From CALNBC01 sp040768925 (GTDB taxonomy: Bacteria > Bacillota > Clostridia > Christensenellales > CALWSW01), in contig JAXGLZ010000003.1 of NCBI GenBank assembly GCA_040768925.1, positions 1 through 64,000 on the forward strand: 64,000 bases of DNA. The letters run 5' to 3'. Made by a program: the position numbers and the translations under genes. Below the pieces are notes generated by a model. It had not been told where the DNA came from and made no database searches. It saw nothing but the letters and a program-made list of their open reading frames with translations. Of this stretch, positions 26,870 through 35,674 are shown one piece after another; positions within the stretch are counted from its first letter, which is position 1; every line of letters begins with the position of its first letter.

Positions 26870-27825
26870 TATGCGTCCCCCTTTTGATGTTTGATGGAAA
26901 GGGCGATATCCTCCAGCTTGCGAAGCCGATGGTTCACCCCGGATTTGCCCAGGGGCGGTTCCATCAGCTTGCCCAGCTCCGCCAGGGAAAGCTCCGGATG
27001 GTCGATCCGGAGTTCGGCCATGGCGCGAAGCTCCACAGGAAGCTTTGAGAAAGCGCCATGATCCAGCAGATAGCGGATTAGCTCGTTCTGCCGGACTGCG
27101 GCTTCGACCGATTTTTTGATATTCGCGGTTTCGCAGTTGAATTTTCTGTTGAGGTTGTTGGTAAAATCCTTTTCCGTCCGGACGTTCTCCAGTTCCAAGA
27201 GGGCGCCGTTTGCGCCGATCAGGGCAAGAAATTCCGTAATCTTATCGCTTTCTTTTAAGTATACCACATAGGAACCTTTGCGGGATATCATTTTGGCCTT
27301 CAATCCGTAACAATTCAGCAGTGCGCAAAGCTCTTTCGAAAACCGTTCTGAGGCCACGACAAACTCAAGGTGGTACCCTTTTTCCGGATTGCTGATCGAC
27401 CCGCCACCCATGAACGCGCCGCGCAAAAACGCGCGCCTGCAACAGTCGTTTTCCAGCATATTTTCCGGGATCCCGCTAAAAAGGGAAAGACCGTCTCCGG
27501 TTTTCTGCAAAAACCCGGTTTCCAGCAATGCGCGCTCCAAGGCTCCGCCAAAAAGCAGGATCGCAAAGCTCCGGTTCTTGCCCAGCCTTTTGCGTTCGCG
27601 GATCAGGATTTCGGATTCGAGGGGATACAGGCTTTTTGCCAGCCGGATCGTCCACCGGGCGACGGCATAACTTTCCGTCGTGATGCGAAGGCGGCGCTTG
27701 CCGCCGCCGGCCAGCTGCAAAGAGCCGGACATGCGCGTCAAAGCGGAAAGCGCAGCCAGCCGGCAGCAATCGCCCCTGATGCGCTCGTTCGCCAGTTCCA
27801 GCTTGGCGCGGGAAGAGAATGACAA
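26869..27825 (-). CDS. whiA: WhiA, DNA-binding protein
   Basis: A 318-residue WhiA: an N-terminal LAGLIDADG-like homing-endonuclease fold without nuclease function (AFLRGAFMGGGSISNPEKGYHLEF) and a C-terminal helix-turn-helix (HPELSLAELGKLMEPPLGKSGVNHRLRKL). WhiA influences sporulation in actinobacteria and cell division and chromosome segregation in Firmicutes. It sits between rapZ and crh, the conserved order, although the usual yvcK between rapZ and whiA is missing here. Confidence 0.95.
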   Translation of the reverse strand: MSFSSRAKLELANERIRGDCCRLAALSALTRMSGSLQLAGGGKRRLRITTESYAVARWTIRLAKSLYPLESEILIRERKRLGKNRSFAILLFGGALERALLETGFLQKTGDGLSLFSGIPENMLENDCCRRAFLRGAFMGGGSISNPEKGYHLEFVVASERFSKELCALLNCYGLKAKMISRKGSYVVYLKESDKITEFLALIGANGALLELENVRTEKDFTNNLNRKFNCETANIKKSVEAAVRQNELIRYLLDHGAFSKLPVELRAMAELRIDHPELSLAELGKLMEPPLGKSGVNHRLRKLEDIALSIKHQKGDA

Positions 27826-27829
27826 GCCG

Positions 27830-28687
27830 TCACCTCCCCTGAAGGTCGTTTTCGATATCCCTGTGGGTCAGCGCGACCGAAACGCCTTCTTTTTTAAGCA
27901 TTTCGGCGAGGGCCGCGGCCACGCAGACCGAGCGGTGCCGCCCCCCGGTGCAGCCGATGGAAACCGTCAGCCTGTGTTTGCCTTCCCTGGCATAGCAGGG
28001 CAGGATCCTCGCGATCAGGCCGGAGACATCCGAAACAAAATCCAGCACCTCGTCAAAGCCCATCACGTATTGGGCGACGGGTTTGTCCAATCCAGAAAGA
28101 GGGCGCAGCCCTTCGATCCAAAACGGGTTGGGGATGAAGCGCACGTCGAACATCATGTCGCTTTCCGGCGGGATCCCGCGCTTGAATCCGAAGGACTGCA
28201 CGATCACCCCCGTGCGCTCGCCGCCGGAACGGGTGATGCCGTCGATCGCCGCGCCAAGCTGGGCGGGTTTGAAATCGCTGGTGTCGATGAAGTGATCCGC
28301 CCGCTCGATCAGGGGCGCAAGCAGCTCCCGCTCCTTTTTGATGCCATCGGTAACCGGCCCTTCCCCGGCCATCGGGTGGGAACGCCTGGTTTCGCTGTAT
28401 CTCCGGACGAGCACGTCGTCTTTCGCGTCCAGAAAAAGCAGCCTGGCGTCCACCCCTTTATTGCGAAGGGAGCAAACGGCGTCCCAAAGCCCGCCGATGG
28501 AGGAACTGTCCCGGCAATCGATGCACATCGCGGCACGTTCCACGCTCTTTTCCGCGGCCATGTCCACAAAGGCGGACATCAGGGCCAGCGGGAAGTTATC
28601 CACACAGTAATAGCCCATATCCTCAAGCTTTTTCAGAGCGTGGCTTTTGCCCGCTCCGCTCATGCCTGTTATGACGATCAGTTCCAT
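27830..28687 (-). CDS. rapZ: RapZ/YvcJ nucleotide-binding protein
   Basis: A 285-residue P-loop protein: ITGMSGAGKSHALKKLEDMGYYCVDNFP carries Walker A at 8-15, and the C-terminal domain has VSIGCTGGRHRSV, the RapZ RNA- or ligand-binding motif. In Enterobacteria RapZ guides RNase E processing of GlmZ; the Firmicute homologue binds nucleotides and affects competence. The start overlaps the murB stop by 10 bases, and whiA starts 4 bases after its stop. Confidence 0.94.
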   Translation of the reverse strand: MELIVITGMSGAGKSHALKKLEDMGYYCVDNFPLALMSAFVDMAAEKSVERAAMCIDCRDSSSIGGLWDAVCSLRNKGVDARLLFLDAKDDVLVRRYSETRRSHPMAGEGPVTDGIKKERELLAPLIERADHFIDTSDFKPAQLGAAIDGITRSGGERTGVIVQSFGFKRGIPPESDMMFDVRFIPNPFWIEGLRPLSGLDKPVAQYVMGFDEVLDFVSDVSGLIARILPCYAREGKHRLTVSIGCTGGRHRSVCVAAALAEMLKKEGVSVALTHRDIENDLQGR

Positions 28688-29595
28688 GACCGCTCCTCCC
28701 CTATAATCTTGACCTCAGGGCACAGCATCACCCCGGAATGCTCGAAAACGCGCTGCCGGACAAGCTCGATCAGGCTGGTGACGTCCTTTGCGGTCGCACC
28801 GCCCGTGTTTACGATAAACCCCGCGTGAAGCTCCGAAACCTGGGCTCCTCCTATGGAAACGCCCTTGAGCCCCGCCTGTTCGATCAGCGCCCCGGCGTAA
28901 TACCCCTGCGGCCTTTTGAATACGCTGCCCGCGCTGGGGAGGGTCACGGGCTGCTTTTGCCTTCTGCTGGCAAGATACGCTTCCATCCGCCGCTTTTCGG
29001 ACCCGTCGTCCGGCGAAAGCGCGAACTCGGCTTCGGTCACGATAAACCCCCGATCCATAAAGACGCTGCCGCGATACCAAAAATCGCCTTCGGAGACGAT
29101 CCGTTCATCAACCGTGAGGGTGGCGGGGTCAATATAGCGCACTTTTGTAACGACGTCCTTGATCTCACTGCAATATGCCCCGGCGTTCATCGCGACCGCG
29201 CCGCCGACGCTTCCGGGGATGCCTGCGGCAAAGGCCAATCCGGCCAGATTCTTTTCGTTGACCGCGGCCGCCGCAAGGGTCATCAGCCTTGCTCCTCCTT
29301 GTGCGGTCACGCGGGACCCGTCAAAGGAAACGCCGCTCATCCCCTGGCCGATCTTGATGACAAGGCCCCTGATCCCCCCGTCGCGCACGACGAGGTTGGT
29401 TCCGTTCCCGATGACGGTAACGGGTATTCCCGCTTCCCTGCAAAGGGTCAGGGCGCGGAGGATCTCATCCGCGCAAGCGGGAAGGAGCATCGCGTCGGCC
29501 GGGCCGCCCACGCGAAAGGAGGTGTGCCCGCTCATGGGAACGCCTGTGAGGACCTCGCTTTTTTGAAGCGCGTTTACAACAGGCGAAACATCCAT
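28678..29595 (-). CDS. murB: UDP-N-acetylenolpyruvoylglucosamine reductase
   Basis: MurB reduces UDP-GlcNAc-enolpyruvate to UDP-MurNAc in peptidoglycan synthesis. The 305-residue product shows HTSFRVGGPADAML and VIGNGTNLVVRDGG (FAD binding), AGIPGSVGGAVAMNAGAYCSE and the catalytic serine in LPSAGSVFKRPQG. It is the first gene of murB-rapZ-whiA-crh. GGGAGG lies before the ATG. Confidence 0.96.
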   Translation of the reverse strand: MDVSPVVNALQKSEVLTGVPMSGHTSFRVGGPADAMLLPACADEILRALTLCREAGIPVTVIGNGTNLVVRDGGIRGLVIKIGQGMSGVSFDGSRVTAQGGARLMTLAAAAVNEKNLAGLAFAAGIPGSVGGAVAMNAGAYCSEIKDVVTKVRYIDPATLTVDERIVSEGDFWYRGSVFMDRGFIVTEAEFALSPDDGSEKRRMEAYLASRRQKQPVTLPSAGSVFKRPQGYYAGALIEQAGLKGVSIGGAQVSELHAGFIVNTGGATAKDVTSLIELVRQRVFEHSGVMLCPEVKIIGEERSWN

Positions 29596-29676
29596 TTTTC
29601 CCCTCCCAAAAAGTCTGGCGATGCTGTTTCTATTTTACCAGTTTTGACGGTTTAACACAACAAGCACGGGTTTTGC

Positions 29677-30237
29677 TCATTCCGCAGTGTTCGTGAGATC
29701 AAAAAGCAGCTCCGCAAAGGCCTTTGCGCACGCGCCTTTCTCCCCTTCCGCCCGGACGGAAACGACGAACCGCTGGAATTTTTCCTCCTCCGGCTCCTCG
29801 GCGTCGGGGTCCGTCACGTCGAACTCGAAATCCTCGGTGATCACGTTTTCCCCCGGCGGTTTCGGAAGGGTGATCACGATGTCCCCCTCCCCTGTTTCCA
29901 GATACCCTTCCGGAAAAATCCAAATATCCGGCGCAGCTTTGCGGGTCAGCAGCGCCTCTACGGAGCCCTGCGGCACAGTCGAATGGGAAATAAAAGCCCC
30001 CCGGTTCCTTTTTTCATAACGCTTGACGGCCCTGGCCAGAGCTTCTGAATCAAAGCGCGCGTCGGTATACACGTTCATCAGGGAGATGACGCCCTTCCAC
30101 TCGGACTGCTCCGTCTTGACCCATTCTCCGTAAAAATTCCGTTCGAGCTGTTCCGCGATCATAGGCGGGGCTTTGATTAAAAACACGGCCGCCGCCGCCA
30201 ACGCAGCCAGCCTTAGTATGATGTGCTTTGGCTTCAT
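29677..30237 (-). CDS. Membrane-anchored protein of unknown function
   Basis: A 186-residue protein with one N-terminal hydrophobic helix (residues 8-24, ILRLAALAAAAVFLI) and an extracellular part. It contains WKGVISLMNVYTDARFD, a PDIWIFPEGYLETG segment and an acidic DPDAEEPEEE stretch. The VxLWNVY-like and P.I.IFP segments faintly recall extracellular solute-binding proteins, but the length is far short and I do not assign a family. GGAGG precedes the ATG by 5 bases. It is transcribed toward murB after an 80-base gap. Confidence 0.65.
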   Translation of the reverse strand: MKPKHIILRLAALAAAAVFLIKAPPMIAEQLERNFYGEWVKTEQSEWKGVISLMNVYTDARFDSEALARAVKRYEKRNRGAFISHSTVPQGSVEALLTRKAAPDIWIFPEGYLETGEGDIVITLPKPPGENVITEDFEFDVTDPDAEEPEEEKFQRFVVSVRAEGEKGACAKAFAELLFDLTNTAE

Positions 30238-30300
30238 GGCAACCTCCGAAACTTCCCTCTTGGGTTAAGCATAGATAGCGCGCCAATCCGAATCTCTACG

Positions 30301-30523
30301 GTTTCAAGTGCTAAAAAGCACGCCATCGCTGTGTTGCCGGCGCTTGGAGCAGCACCAGTGCCTGCGCGCCGCCGCCTTGCGCTCCCATACTTTTTAGCGT
30401 TTGAAACGCTCCGACCGCAAAGCTGCCAGTTTGGATGCAGTCCTCGAAAGAGAAATGCCATAGTGGGTGGCGCTATTGCGACTGACGATGGCAATGAACT
30501 GCGCCCAAATGGCAGCTTTGCGG
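30301..30523. repeat. Adjacent large inverted repeats in a 513-bp non-coding gap
   Basis: Two hairpins of just over 100 bases lie side by side. In the first, 30301-30318 (GTTTCAAGTGCTAAAAAG) pairs with 30390-30407 (CTTTTTAGCGTTTGAAAC) with two mismatches. In the second, 30415-30440 pairs with 30499-30523 over a core of CCGCAAAGCTGCCA and TTTGG. Further hairpins (CTTTGCC/GGCAAAG; ATACCG/CGGTAT) follow up to about 30690. Both strands carry open frames of about 130 codons, but these read through the palindromes, lack ribosome sites and show no domain. The whole gap 30,238-30,750 looks like a non-autonomous repeat or a folded RNA. Confidence 0.6.
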
Positions 30524-30750
30524 CGCAGGGATTCGGCTTCCTTTGCCTTATCCTATGCAATGCCGCAGCCTGTTTTGTTAGGCAAAGCATAAACCTTCGG
30601 ACTGGCGCGGCTAAATGAACCGCCATACCGCGGCAAATGGCAAATACCGCTCCCGCAGGCGGCGCAGCCGAAGCGGAAACGGTATCGCATGATCAAGAGG
30701 GGACGGACCAAAAGCGTTCAGACGCGGATCATCCCTTTGTTTGCGGGTTT

Positions 30751-31470
30751 TCAGATCGAATAAGTTTCGCCTTCCTTCACGGCTCTGGCGACCGGGCAGC
30801 CCTGCCTGGCTTCCCCTTCCACCTGCTCGTCCGTCACCCTTGGGCTGATGTGGGTGAGCAGGACCTGTTTGCAGTCCGTTTTGGCAAAAAGCTCGCCGAT
30901 CTCCTGGGCGGTCAAATGGGGGGCGGCGGGGCCGGTTTTTTCATAGGACATCAGCCCCGCGTCCACCAGCGCGGCGTCCGCTCCGCCGAAGAAATCGGGA
31001 AGCCTGGGGTTCAGGTTCGAATCCCCGGTATACGCAAGGGTGCGCCCCAAAGACGTCACCCGTACGCCAAAGGAAGGCACCGGATGGGTCATTTCCCAGA
31101 ATTCAAGCTCGGCGTCCCCCAGCTTTGCGCGCATTCCGTCCGAAACGGGGATCAGCTCGAAGACGCCGCCGCCTTTGAGCATGTCGTATTCGGCGTAAGG
31201 CCGGTTCGGCAGGAAGATCTTGAGGGGCGGCATTTTGATGAACTGCAGGGCGTACCTGAGGATAAAAAGATCCGCGATATGGTCGCTGTGCAGATGCGAG
31301 ATGATGATCGCGTCCAGCCGGTCCAGCGAAAGGTGTCCCAAAAGGCGCGAGAGCACTCCGCTGCCGCAGTCAAGGAGCAGATTTGTGTTCCCGGCTTTGA
31401 GCAGATAGCCGCTGGTCGCCCCGCCGGCGACCGGATACGGCCCGTATTTTCCCAGTACGGTAAGCTCCAT
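30751..31470 (-). CDS. MBL-fold metallo-hydrolase (RNase Z-like)
   Basis: A 239-residue metallo-beta-lactamase-fold protein. The metal motif is SHLHSDHIADL, the first strand reads GGATSGYLL and LLLDCGSGVLSRL, and later ligands are in AYTGDSN and LLTHISP. The pattern is closest to YhfI/RNase Z-like hydrolases that lack the tRNase exosite arm. The ATG at 31470 has GGAGG 8 bases upstream and is preferred over an ATG at 31488. Substrate unknown. Confidence 0.88.
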   Translation of the reverse strand: MELTVLGKYGPYPVAGGATSGYLLKAGNTNLLLDCGSGVLSRLLGHLSLDRLDAIIISHLHSDHIADLFILRYALQFIKMPPLKIFLPNRPYAEYDMLKGGGVFELIPVSDGMRAKLGDAELEFWEMTHPVPSFGVRVTSLGRTLAYTGDSNLNPRLPDFFGGADAALVDAGLMSYEKTGPAAPHLTAQEIGELFAKTDCKQVLLTHISPRVTDEQVEGEARQGCPVARAVKEGETYSI

Positions 31471-31516
31471 GGCATACACCTCCGTCACAGAATAGCTTTG
31501 GTTTGCGGCGGGCGTT

Positions 31517-32545
31517 CTATCCTCCCATTTGCATGGAAGGGTAGGCGTTTTGAGAAAGCGGGCCGGTTTTGCCCGCGGCCATCCGGTAATATCCGGCGGA
31601 GCCGATCATCGCGGCGTTGTCCGTGCAAAGCGAAAGCGGCGGGAAAAGGAATTCGATCCCTTCCGCCCCTGCCGCCCGCTCGATCGACGCGCGCAAAGCG
31701 CCGTTTGCCGCGACGCCCCCCGCCAGGGCAAGCTTTTTGCAGCCATGGAGCTTTGCCGCGCGAACGGCCTTGGCGGCGAGCAGCTCGCTCACCGCATGCT
31801 GAAACGACGCGGCCAGATCCGCCCGGCTGATCGTTTCGCCTTTTTGCTCCGCGTTGTGCAAAAGGTTGATCGCCGCGGTCTTTAACCCGCTGAAGGAAAA
31901 ATCGAAGTGCTCGCCTGCGTTGAAAGCGCTGTGGAAGGAAAAGGCGGACGGGTCCCCCTCCCTTGCCAGCGCTTCAAGGGCGGGGCCGCCGGGATAAGGC
32001 AGGCCCAGCACCCGCGCAACCTTGTCAAAGGCTTCGCCCGCCGCGTCGTCCCTGGTTTTTCCCAGCACTTCGAATGCGCAGTAATCGCGCACCAGCACGA
32101 TCTGGCTGTGCCCCCCCGAGGCGACCAGGCAGAGAAAGGGGGGCACAAGCTCCTTATGGGCGATGTAATTCGCCGCGATATGCCCTTCGATATGCTGGAC
32201 GGGTATCAGGGGTTTGCCTGCCGCAAAAGCCAGCCCTTTTGCGTAGGAAAGCCCAACGAGCAGCGCACCCACAAGGCCGGGCCCGGCGGTCACGGCGATC
32301 CCGTCGATCTCCTTGACGGTTGTTCCGGCTTGAAGAAGGGCCTCTTTTACCACCGGGCCGATCTTTTCGACGTGACTCCTGGAGGCGATCTCCGGCACGA
32401 CGCCGCCATAGACCTTGTGCAGCGGGATCTGGGTAAAAACCGTGGAACTCAGCACCTCCCGGCCGTTTTTCACCACGGCGGCCGCGGTTTCGTCGCAGGA
32501 GGTTTCGATGGAAAGCAGAGTGATGTCTTTTTCGAAAAGCAGCAT
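31517..32545 (-). CDS. tsaD: tRNA N6-adenosine threonylcarbamoyltransferase TsaD
   Basis: TsaD transfers the threonylcarbamoyl group to A37 of ANN-decoding tRNAs together with TsaB and TsaE. The 342-residue product has LSIETSCDETAAAVV, the metal-binding histidines in HIEGHIAANY, LVASGGHSQIVLV and ALAGGVAANGALR. It starts one base after the lit stop, and the ribosome site GAGGAA overlaps the end of lit. Confidence 0.96.
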   Translation of the reverse strand: MLLFEKDITLLSIETSCDETAAAVVKNGREVLSSTVFTQIPLHKVYGGVVPEIASRSHVEKIGPVVKEALLQAGTTVKEIDGIAVTAGPGLVGALLVGLSYAKGLAFAAGKPLIPVQHIEGHIAANYIAHKELVPPFLCLVASGGHSQIVLVRDYCAFEVLGKTRDDAAGEAFDKVARVLGLPYPGGPALEALAREGDPSAFSFHSAFNAGEHFDFSFSGLKTAAINLLHNAEQKGETISRADLAASFQHAVSELLAAKAVRAAKLHGCKKLALAGGVAANGALRASIERAAGAEGIEFLFPPLSLCTDNAAMIGSAGYYRMAAGKTGPLSQNAYPSMQMGG

Positions 32546-32546
32546 T

Positions 32547-33263
32547 TCATTCCTCGATGATGGTCATAAGCGAATGCCTGCGGAACCGACTGACCAGCAT
32601 ATACGCGATTGACGCGAACAGCGGTATCCCCACAGCTATGCCCAAAAGCCCGGCGATCCTCATCACGAGGTCGAAGAAAAACTGGGAGGGCACCATGTTG
32701 ATCAGCACGCTTTTCGCCGGATCCAGCAGCCAAAGGTCGTTTGTGAAAAACAGCTTGTGGAAATTGATCCAAAAGGCGTTGAAATCCACGGCGGCCCAAA
32801 CGGCCACAGCGCCCACGACGGCGCCGGAAATCAAAAAGCCGATGATGCAGCTTTTTGCAAAGAGCCTTGCCCTGCCCTTTGCCACCAAAAAGAACGCGGC
32901 TGCAAAAAGGAGCAGTATGGCCGGAACCAGCCAGTTGCGAACGGCGCGGGTGGCGAGGAACAGCGCCTTCACGTCCGCCATGTGGGCGGTGTCCGTCTTG
33001 TCAAAGACGTTGATTTTTCTGCCGTTGATCTCGGCCTTGATCGAAAGCTCCTCCGCCTTCCCTTCGGTGTAATCCAGCAGGTGATCGGTAATGGTCATCA
33101 GCGCGGAATGCTTCATGCCGATGGTTCTTGCCGTATCCAGCTTTCTGTATTCCTGTTCGTAAAAACCCCTGTCAAAACAGGCGTGTTCCACGCAGGAGAG
33201 CAGCGCGCAAATCACGAACAGCGCGCAGGCTGCGGTGCAGAGCACCGTTGCGAATCTTTGCAT
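32547..33263 (-). CDS. lit: Lipoprotein intramolecular transacylase family (DUF1461/Lit)
   Basis: A 238-residue membrane protein of the TIGR01906/DUF1461 family with about four to five membrane segments (residues 6-23, 107-128, 136-160, 195-225). The conserved signature FNAFWINFHKLFFTND, then WLLDP, LINMVPSQFF, is the hallmark region. Lit enzymes of enterococci and bacilli convert diacylated to lyso-form lipoproteins by moving an acyl chain to the N-terminal amine, which dampens TLR2 recognition and adds copper tolerance. Not every DUF1461 member is proven to do this. It is the upstream gene of tsaD. Confidence 0.78.
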   Translation of the reverse strand: MQRFATVLCTAACALFVICALLSCVEHACFDRGFYEQEYRKLDTARTIGMKHSALMTITDHLLDYTEGKAEELSIKAEINGRKINVFDKTDTAHMADVKALFLATRAVRNWLVPAILLLFAAAFFLVAKGRARLFAKSCIIGFLISGAVVGAVAVWAAVDFNAFWINFHKLFFTNDLWLLDPAKSVLINMVPSQFFFDLVMRIAGLLGIAVGIPLFASIAYMLVSRFRRHSLMTIIEE

Positions 33264-33307
33264 ATCTTTACCCGGTTTTTTTACTTGCTTTGGGTCGGCT
33301 GTTTCGG

Positions 33308-34096
33308 TCAGTTCTGCGAGGCCGCGTAGCCCGCGGTTTCGTGCTGGGCCGGGCCGAGATCCTCAATGACTCTGCCGACCGCGATCCAGCGCTTCAGGTC
33401 TTTATCCGGAACGCTTCTGGAAACGCAGGTCACCAGGGTGACCAGGGTATCCGCAGCGCTGGGGGCGTATTCCTCGTCCTTGAATCTGGCCTGGGTCGTG
33501 AGCGCGGTGTTGATAAAATCCAGGAAGCTGGCATCATCCTTGAACTTGGTCTGGATGAAGTTGTATTCCTTGTAATTGATCATTGCCACATAGGCCAGCC
33601 TGATGCGGTACCGCTTGCCAAACATCTCCATCTCGTATTCCATATGGTTCTTAAAGAAATTCTCATTCTCATACTTGTGGAGATCGCCGAACATGGTGTC
33701 GTCTTTCATATTATGGCCGTAGATGACCACGTTTTTGCGGCGGGCGGATTCCGCGTTCCTGTAATCGAAATAGATCCAGCCATAAACGGTCTTTTTGCCG
33801 TTGATATCGTGGTCGAGGTAATAATCGTTATCCTCGGCAAGGGTGATGAGGTAATCGATCTTGGTATTCTCGATGGAAATATGCCCCTGAACGCCTGCTG
33901 CGGCATTGGGCTCCGGCGTCGGGGTGGGTTCCGGAGTGGGCGAAGGCGTCGGCGTGGGCTCGACGGCCGGCGTGGGCAGAACGTCTTCGATCAGATCAGG
34001 CGTGGGCGACGGTTCCGGTTCAGACGCGCAGGCGCCCAGCAGCGCGGTCAGCGCCAGCAGAAAGAGTATTGTTGTGAACAGCTTTTTTCTGGTCAT
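33308..34096 (-). CDS. srtB: Class B sortase with lipoprotein signal peptide
   Basis: A 262-residue sortase. The catalytic residues are H128 (VIYGHNM), C224 (TLVTLVTCV) and R236 or R242 (LKRWIAVGR). The N-terminus is a type II signal peptide with the lipobox LLGAC (cysteine 23), then a proline/threonine-rich linker (29-64) that spaces the enzyme from the membrane. Sortases usually hold themselves by an uncleaved helix, so lipid anchoring is unusual. No LPXTG or NPQTN substrate gene is adjacent, which suggests a housekeeping enzyme. GGAGG precedes the ATG. Confidence 0.9.
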   Translation of the reverse strand: MTRKKLFTTILFLLALTALLGACASEPEPSPTPDLIEDVLPTPAVEPTPTPSPTPEPTPTPEPNAAAGVQGHISIENTKIDYLITLAEDNDYYLDHDINGKKTVYGWIYFDYRNAESARRKNVVIYGHNMKDDTMFGDLHKYENENFFKNHMEYEMEMFGKRYRIRLAYVAMINYKEYNFIQTKFKDDASFLDFINTALTTQARFKDEEYAPSAADTLVTLVTCVSRSVPDKDLKRWIAVGRVIEDLGPAQHETAGYAASQN

Positions 34097-34206
34097 AGGG
34101 TCCTCCGGTTATGTTCACTTTGGCCGAATTTTGAAAGAAGCGGCAACAGAGCCGCTTCTTATCATTTTATACTTGATCAGTTATCAGCGCAAGGGGCGGC
34201 AGACCG

Positions 34207-35493
34207 TCAGGGCAGGGCAACATAATCCGCGGAGACGAACCCGCCTCCCTTAACCTGGATCCAGTTGCCGGTAACCTTGGTTCCGTTATAGGTTTCGCCG
34301 TCAAGCACCGCGCCGACGATGATGATCGAGACGCCCTTTTCCAGCTTGCCCAGCTGGACCGCCGAAGTGGAGGGCTTCGCGCGCTGGCGGACGGCGGCGG
34401 TCGTCACAAGCTGGGTGCCCAGGGCAATCTCAACGCTTGATTTGGCGGTGGAGGACGAGGCGGAAACGTATTTCGCCTGGATGTATTTGCTGGTGCCGAT
34501 CTGGTACCACTTGCCGGAAACGGCCGCCGAAAGGCCGGTGAATTTCGCGCCGTCGCTGATGGTCTTCTGGATGCTGACCGCGCTTCCCGAAGCGAGGGTC
34601 CCGTTGGTGGAAGCCATGGTGGTGGGCAGCTTGTATACCGTCACCTTCTGGGTGGTTTTATAGGTGGTTTTGGTATTCCTGATGGGCAGCTTCACGGTTG
34701 TTCCGGCGCCCGCGGGCACCGTGCTGACCTTGATATAGTCCGCGGAAACATAGCCGGTTTTCCCGTTATACATGATCCCGTACCATCTGCCTTTGACGGT
34801 CACGCCGCTAACCGCATCCCCGTCCGCGTATTCCGCGGTGATGGTGACGACGGCGTTGCGCGAAAGCTTGGCGATCACCGTTCCGCCGGAGCCGGGGGCT
34901 GCGCGCATGTTCAGGGCGGACGCGTTGACAGTGCCGGTTTTGATTTCTTCGTCGTCGATCGGAAGTTCTTCTTCCTCAAGATCGTCCGGAAGGGCTTCTT
35001 CGTCCTCGTTTTCGACGGGGATTTCGCCCTCGTCGTCAACGGAGATTTCCTCGCCGTCGTCCTCTATGGTGATGTCGCCGTCGCCATCGCCGTCAACATC
35101 CTCAAAATCGATCTCTTCCTCGTCATCCGGGGGAAGCTCGTCATCATCGTCCGGCGGAAGCTCTTCCTCTTCGCCGTCGAGCGGGGCGCTCAGGGTGACA
35201 TAATCCGCGGAAACAAAGCTTCCGTCCGAAAGCTTATACCAATCGCCGACGACGACAAAGGCCTTGGGGGAGCCGTATTCTTCGCCGGCCCTGACCATGG
35301 AGACGACGGACACGGCGCCCCCCTTTTTGATGGTGCCGATCACGTTCGGACCGGAGATCGTGGGCGAAGAACGCTTGTTCAGATTGGCGGTGGCCTTGCC
35401 GCTTACGCTGGCAAGCGCGACGGACGTGCAGAGCGCCAAAGCCATGGCCATCGCCAACAGCAGTGTAATGGACCGTTTTAACCTGTTGCTCAT
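34207..35493 (-). CDS. Secreted protein with four SH3b-like domains and an acidic linker
   Basis: A 428-residue exported protein with signal peptide (residues 1-29). Four bacterial SH3-like repeats follow, at about 30-100, 190-260, 270-345 and 355-428, each ending in a similar G(F/Y)VSADYV or IQAKYV strand. Between the first and second lies a very acidic low-complexity linker (about 105-188, dominated by E and D). SH3b domains usually bind cell-wall peptides, so this is probably a wall-associated protein. No catalytic domain is present. The acidic linker might bind calcium; that is speculation. Confidence 0.82.
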   Translation of the reverse strand: MSNRLKRSITLLLAMAMALALCTSVALASVSGKATANLNKRSSPTISGPNVIGTIKKGGAVSVVSMVRAGEEYGSPKAFVVVGDWYKLSDGSFVSADYVTLSAPLDGEEEELPPDDDDELPPDDEEEIDFEDVDGDGDGDITIEDDGEEISVDDEGEIPVENEDEEALPDDLEEEELPIDDEEIKTGTVNASALNMRAAPGSGGTVIAKLSRNAVVTITAEYADGDAVSGVTVKGRWYGIMYNGKTGYVSADYIKVSTVPAGAGTTVKLPIRNTKTTYKTTQKVTVYKLPTTMASTNGTLASGSAVSIQKTISDGAKFTGLSAAVSGKWYQIGTSKYIQAKYVSASSSTAKSSVEIALGTQLVTTAAVRQRAKPSTSAVQLGKLEKGVSIIIVGAVLDGETYNGTKVTGNWIQVKGGGFVSADYVALP

Positions 35494-35674
35494 CGATAAA
35501 AACCCCTTTTAGCGCAGCCGCGCATTATTGAACCAATTTCAGGTGTATTATAACAATACCCGGTTCCACATACAAGGCGTGGGCTGGCTGCAATGCCAAA
35601 AGTTACACTTTTTTTGCATTTGAAATTGGTATATACTGTAACCAAGAATGACGGCCCGGCCCCAAGGAGCAGCA

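Noticed and set aside
30234..30626. 130-codon frames on both strands
   Set aside because: They read across large palindromes, have no ribosome site and no domain.
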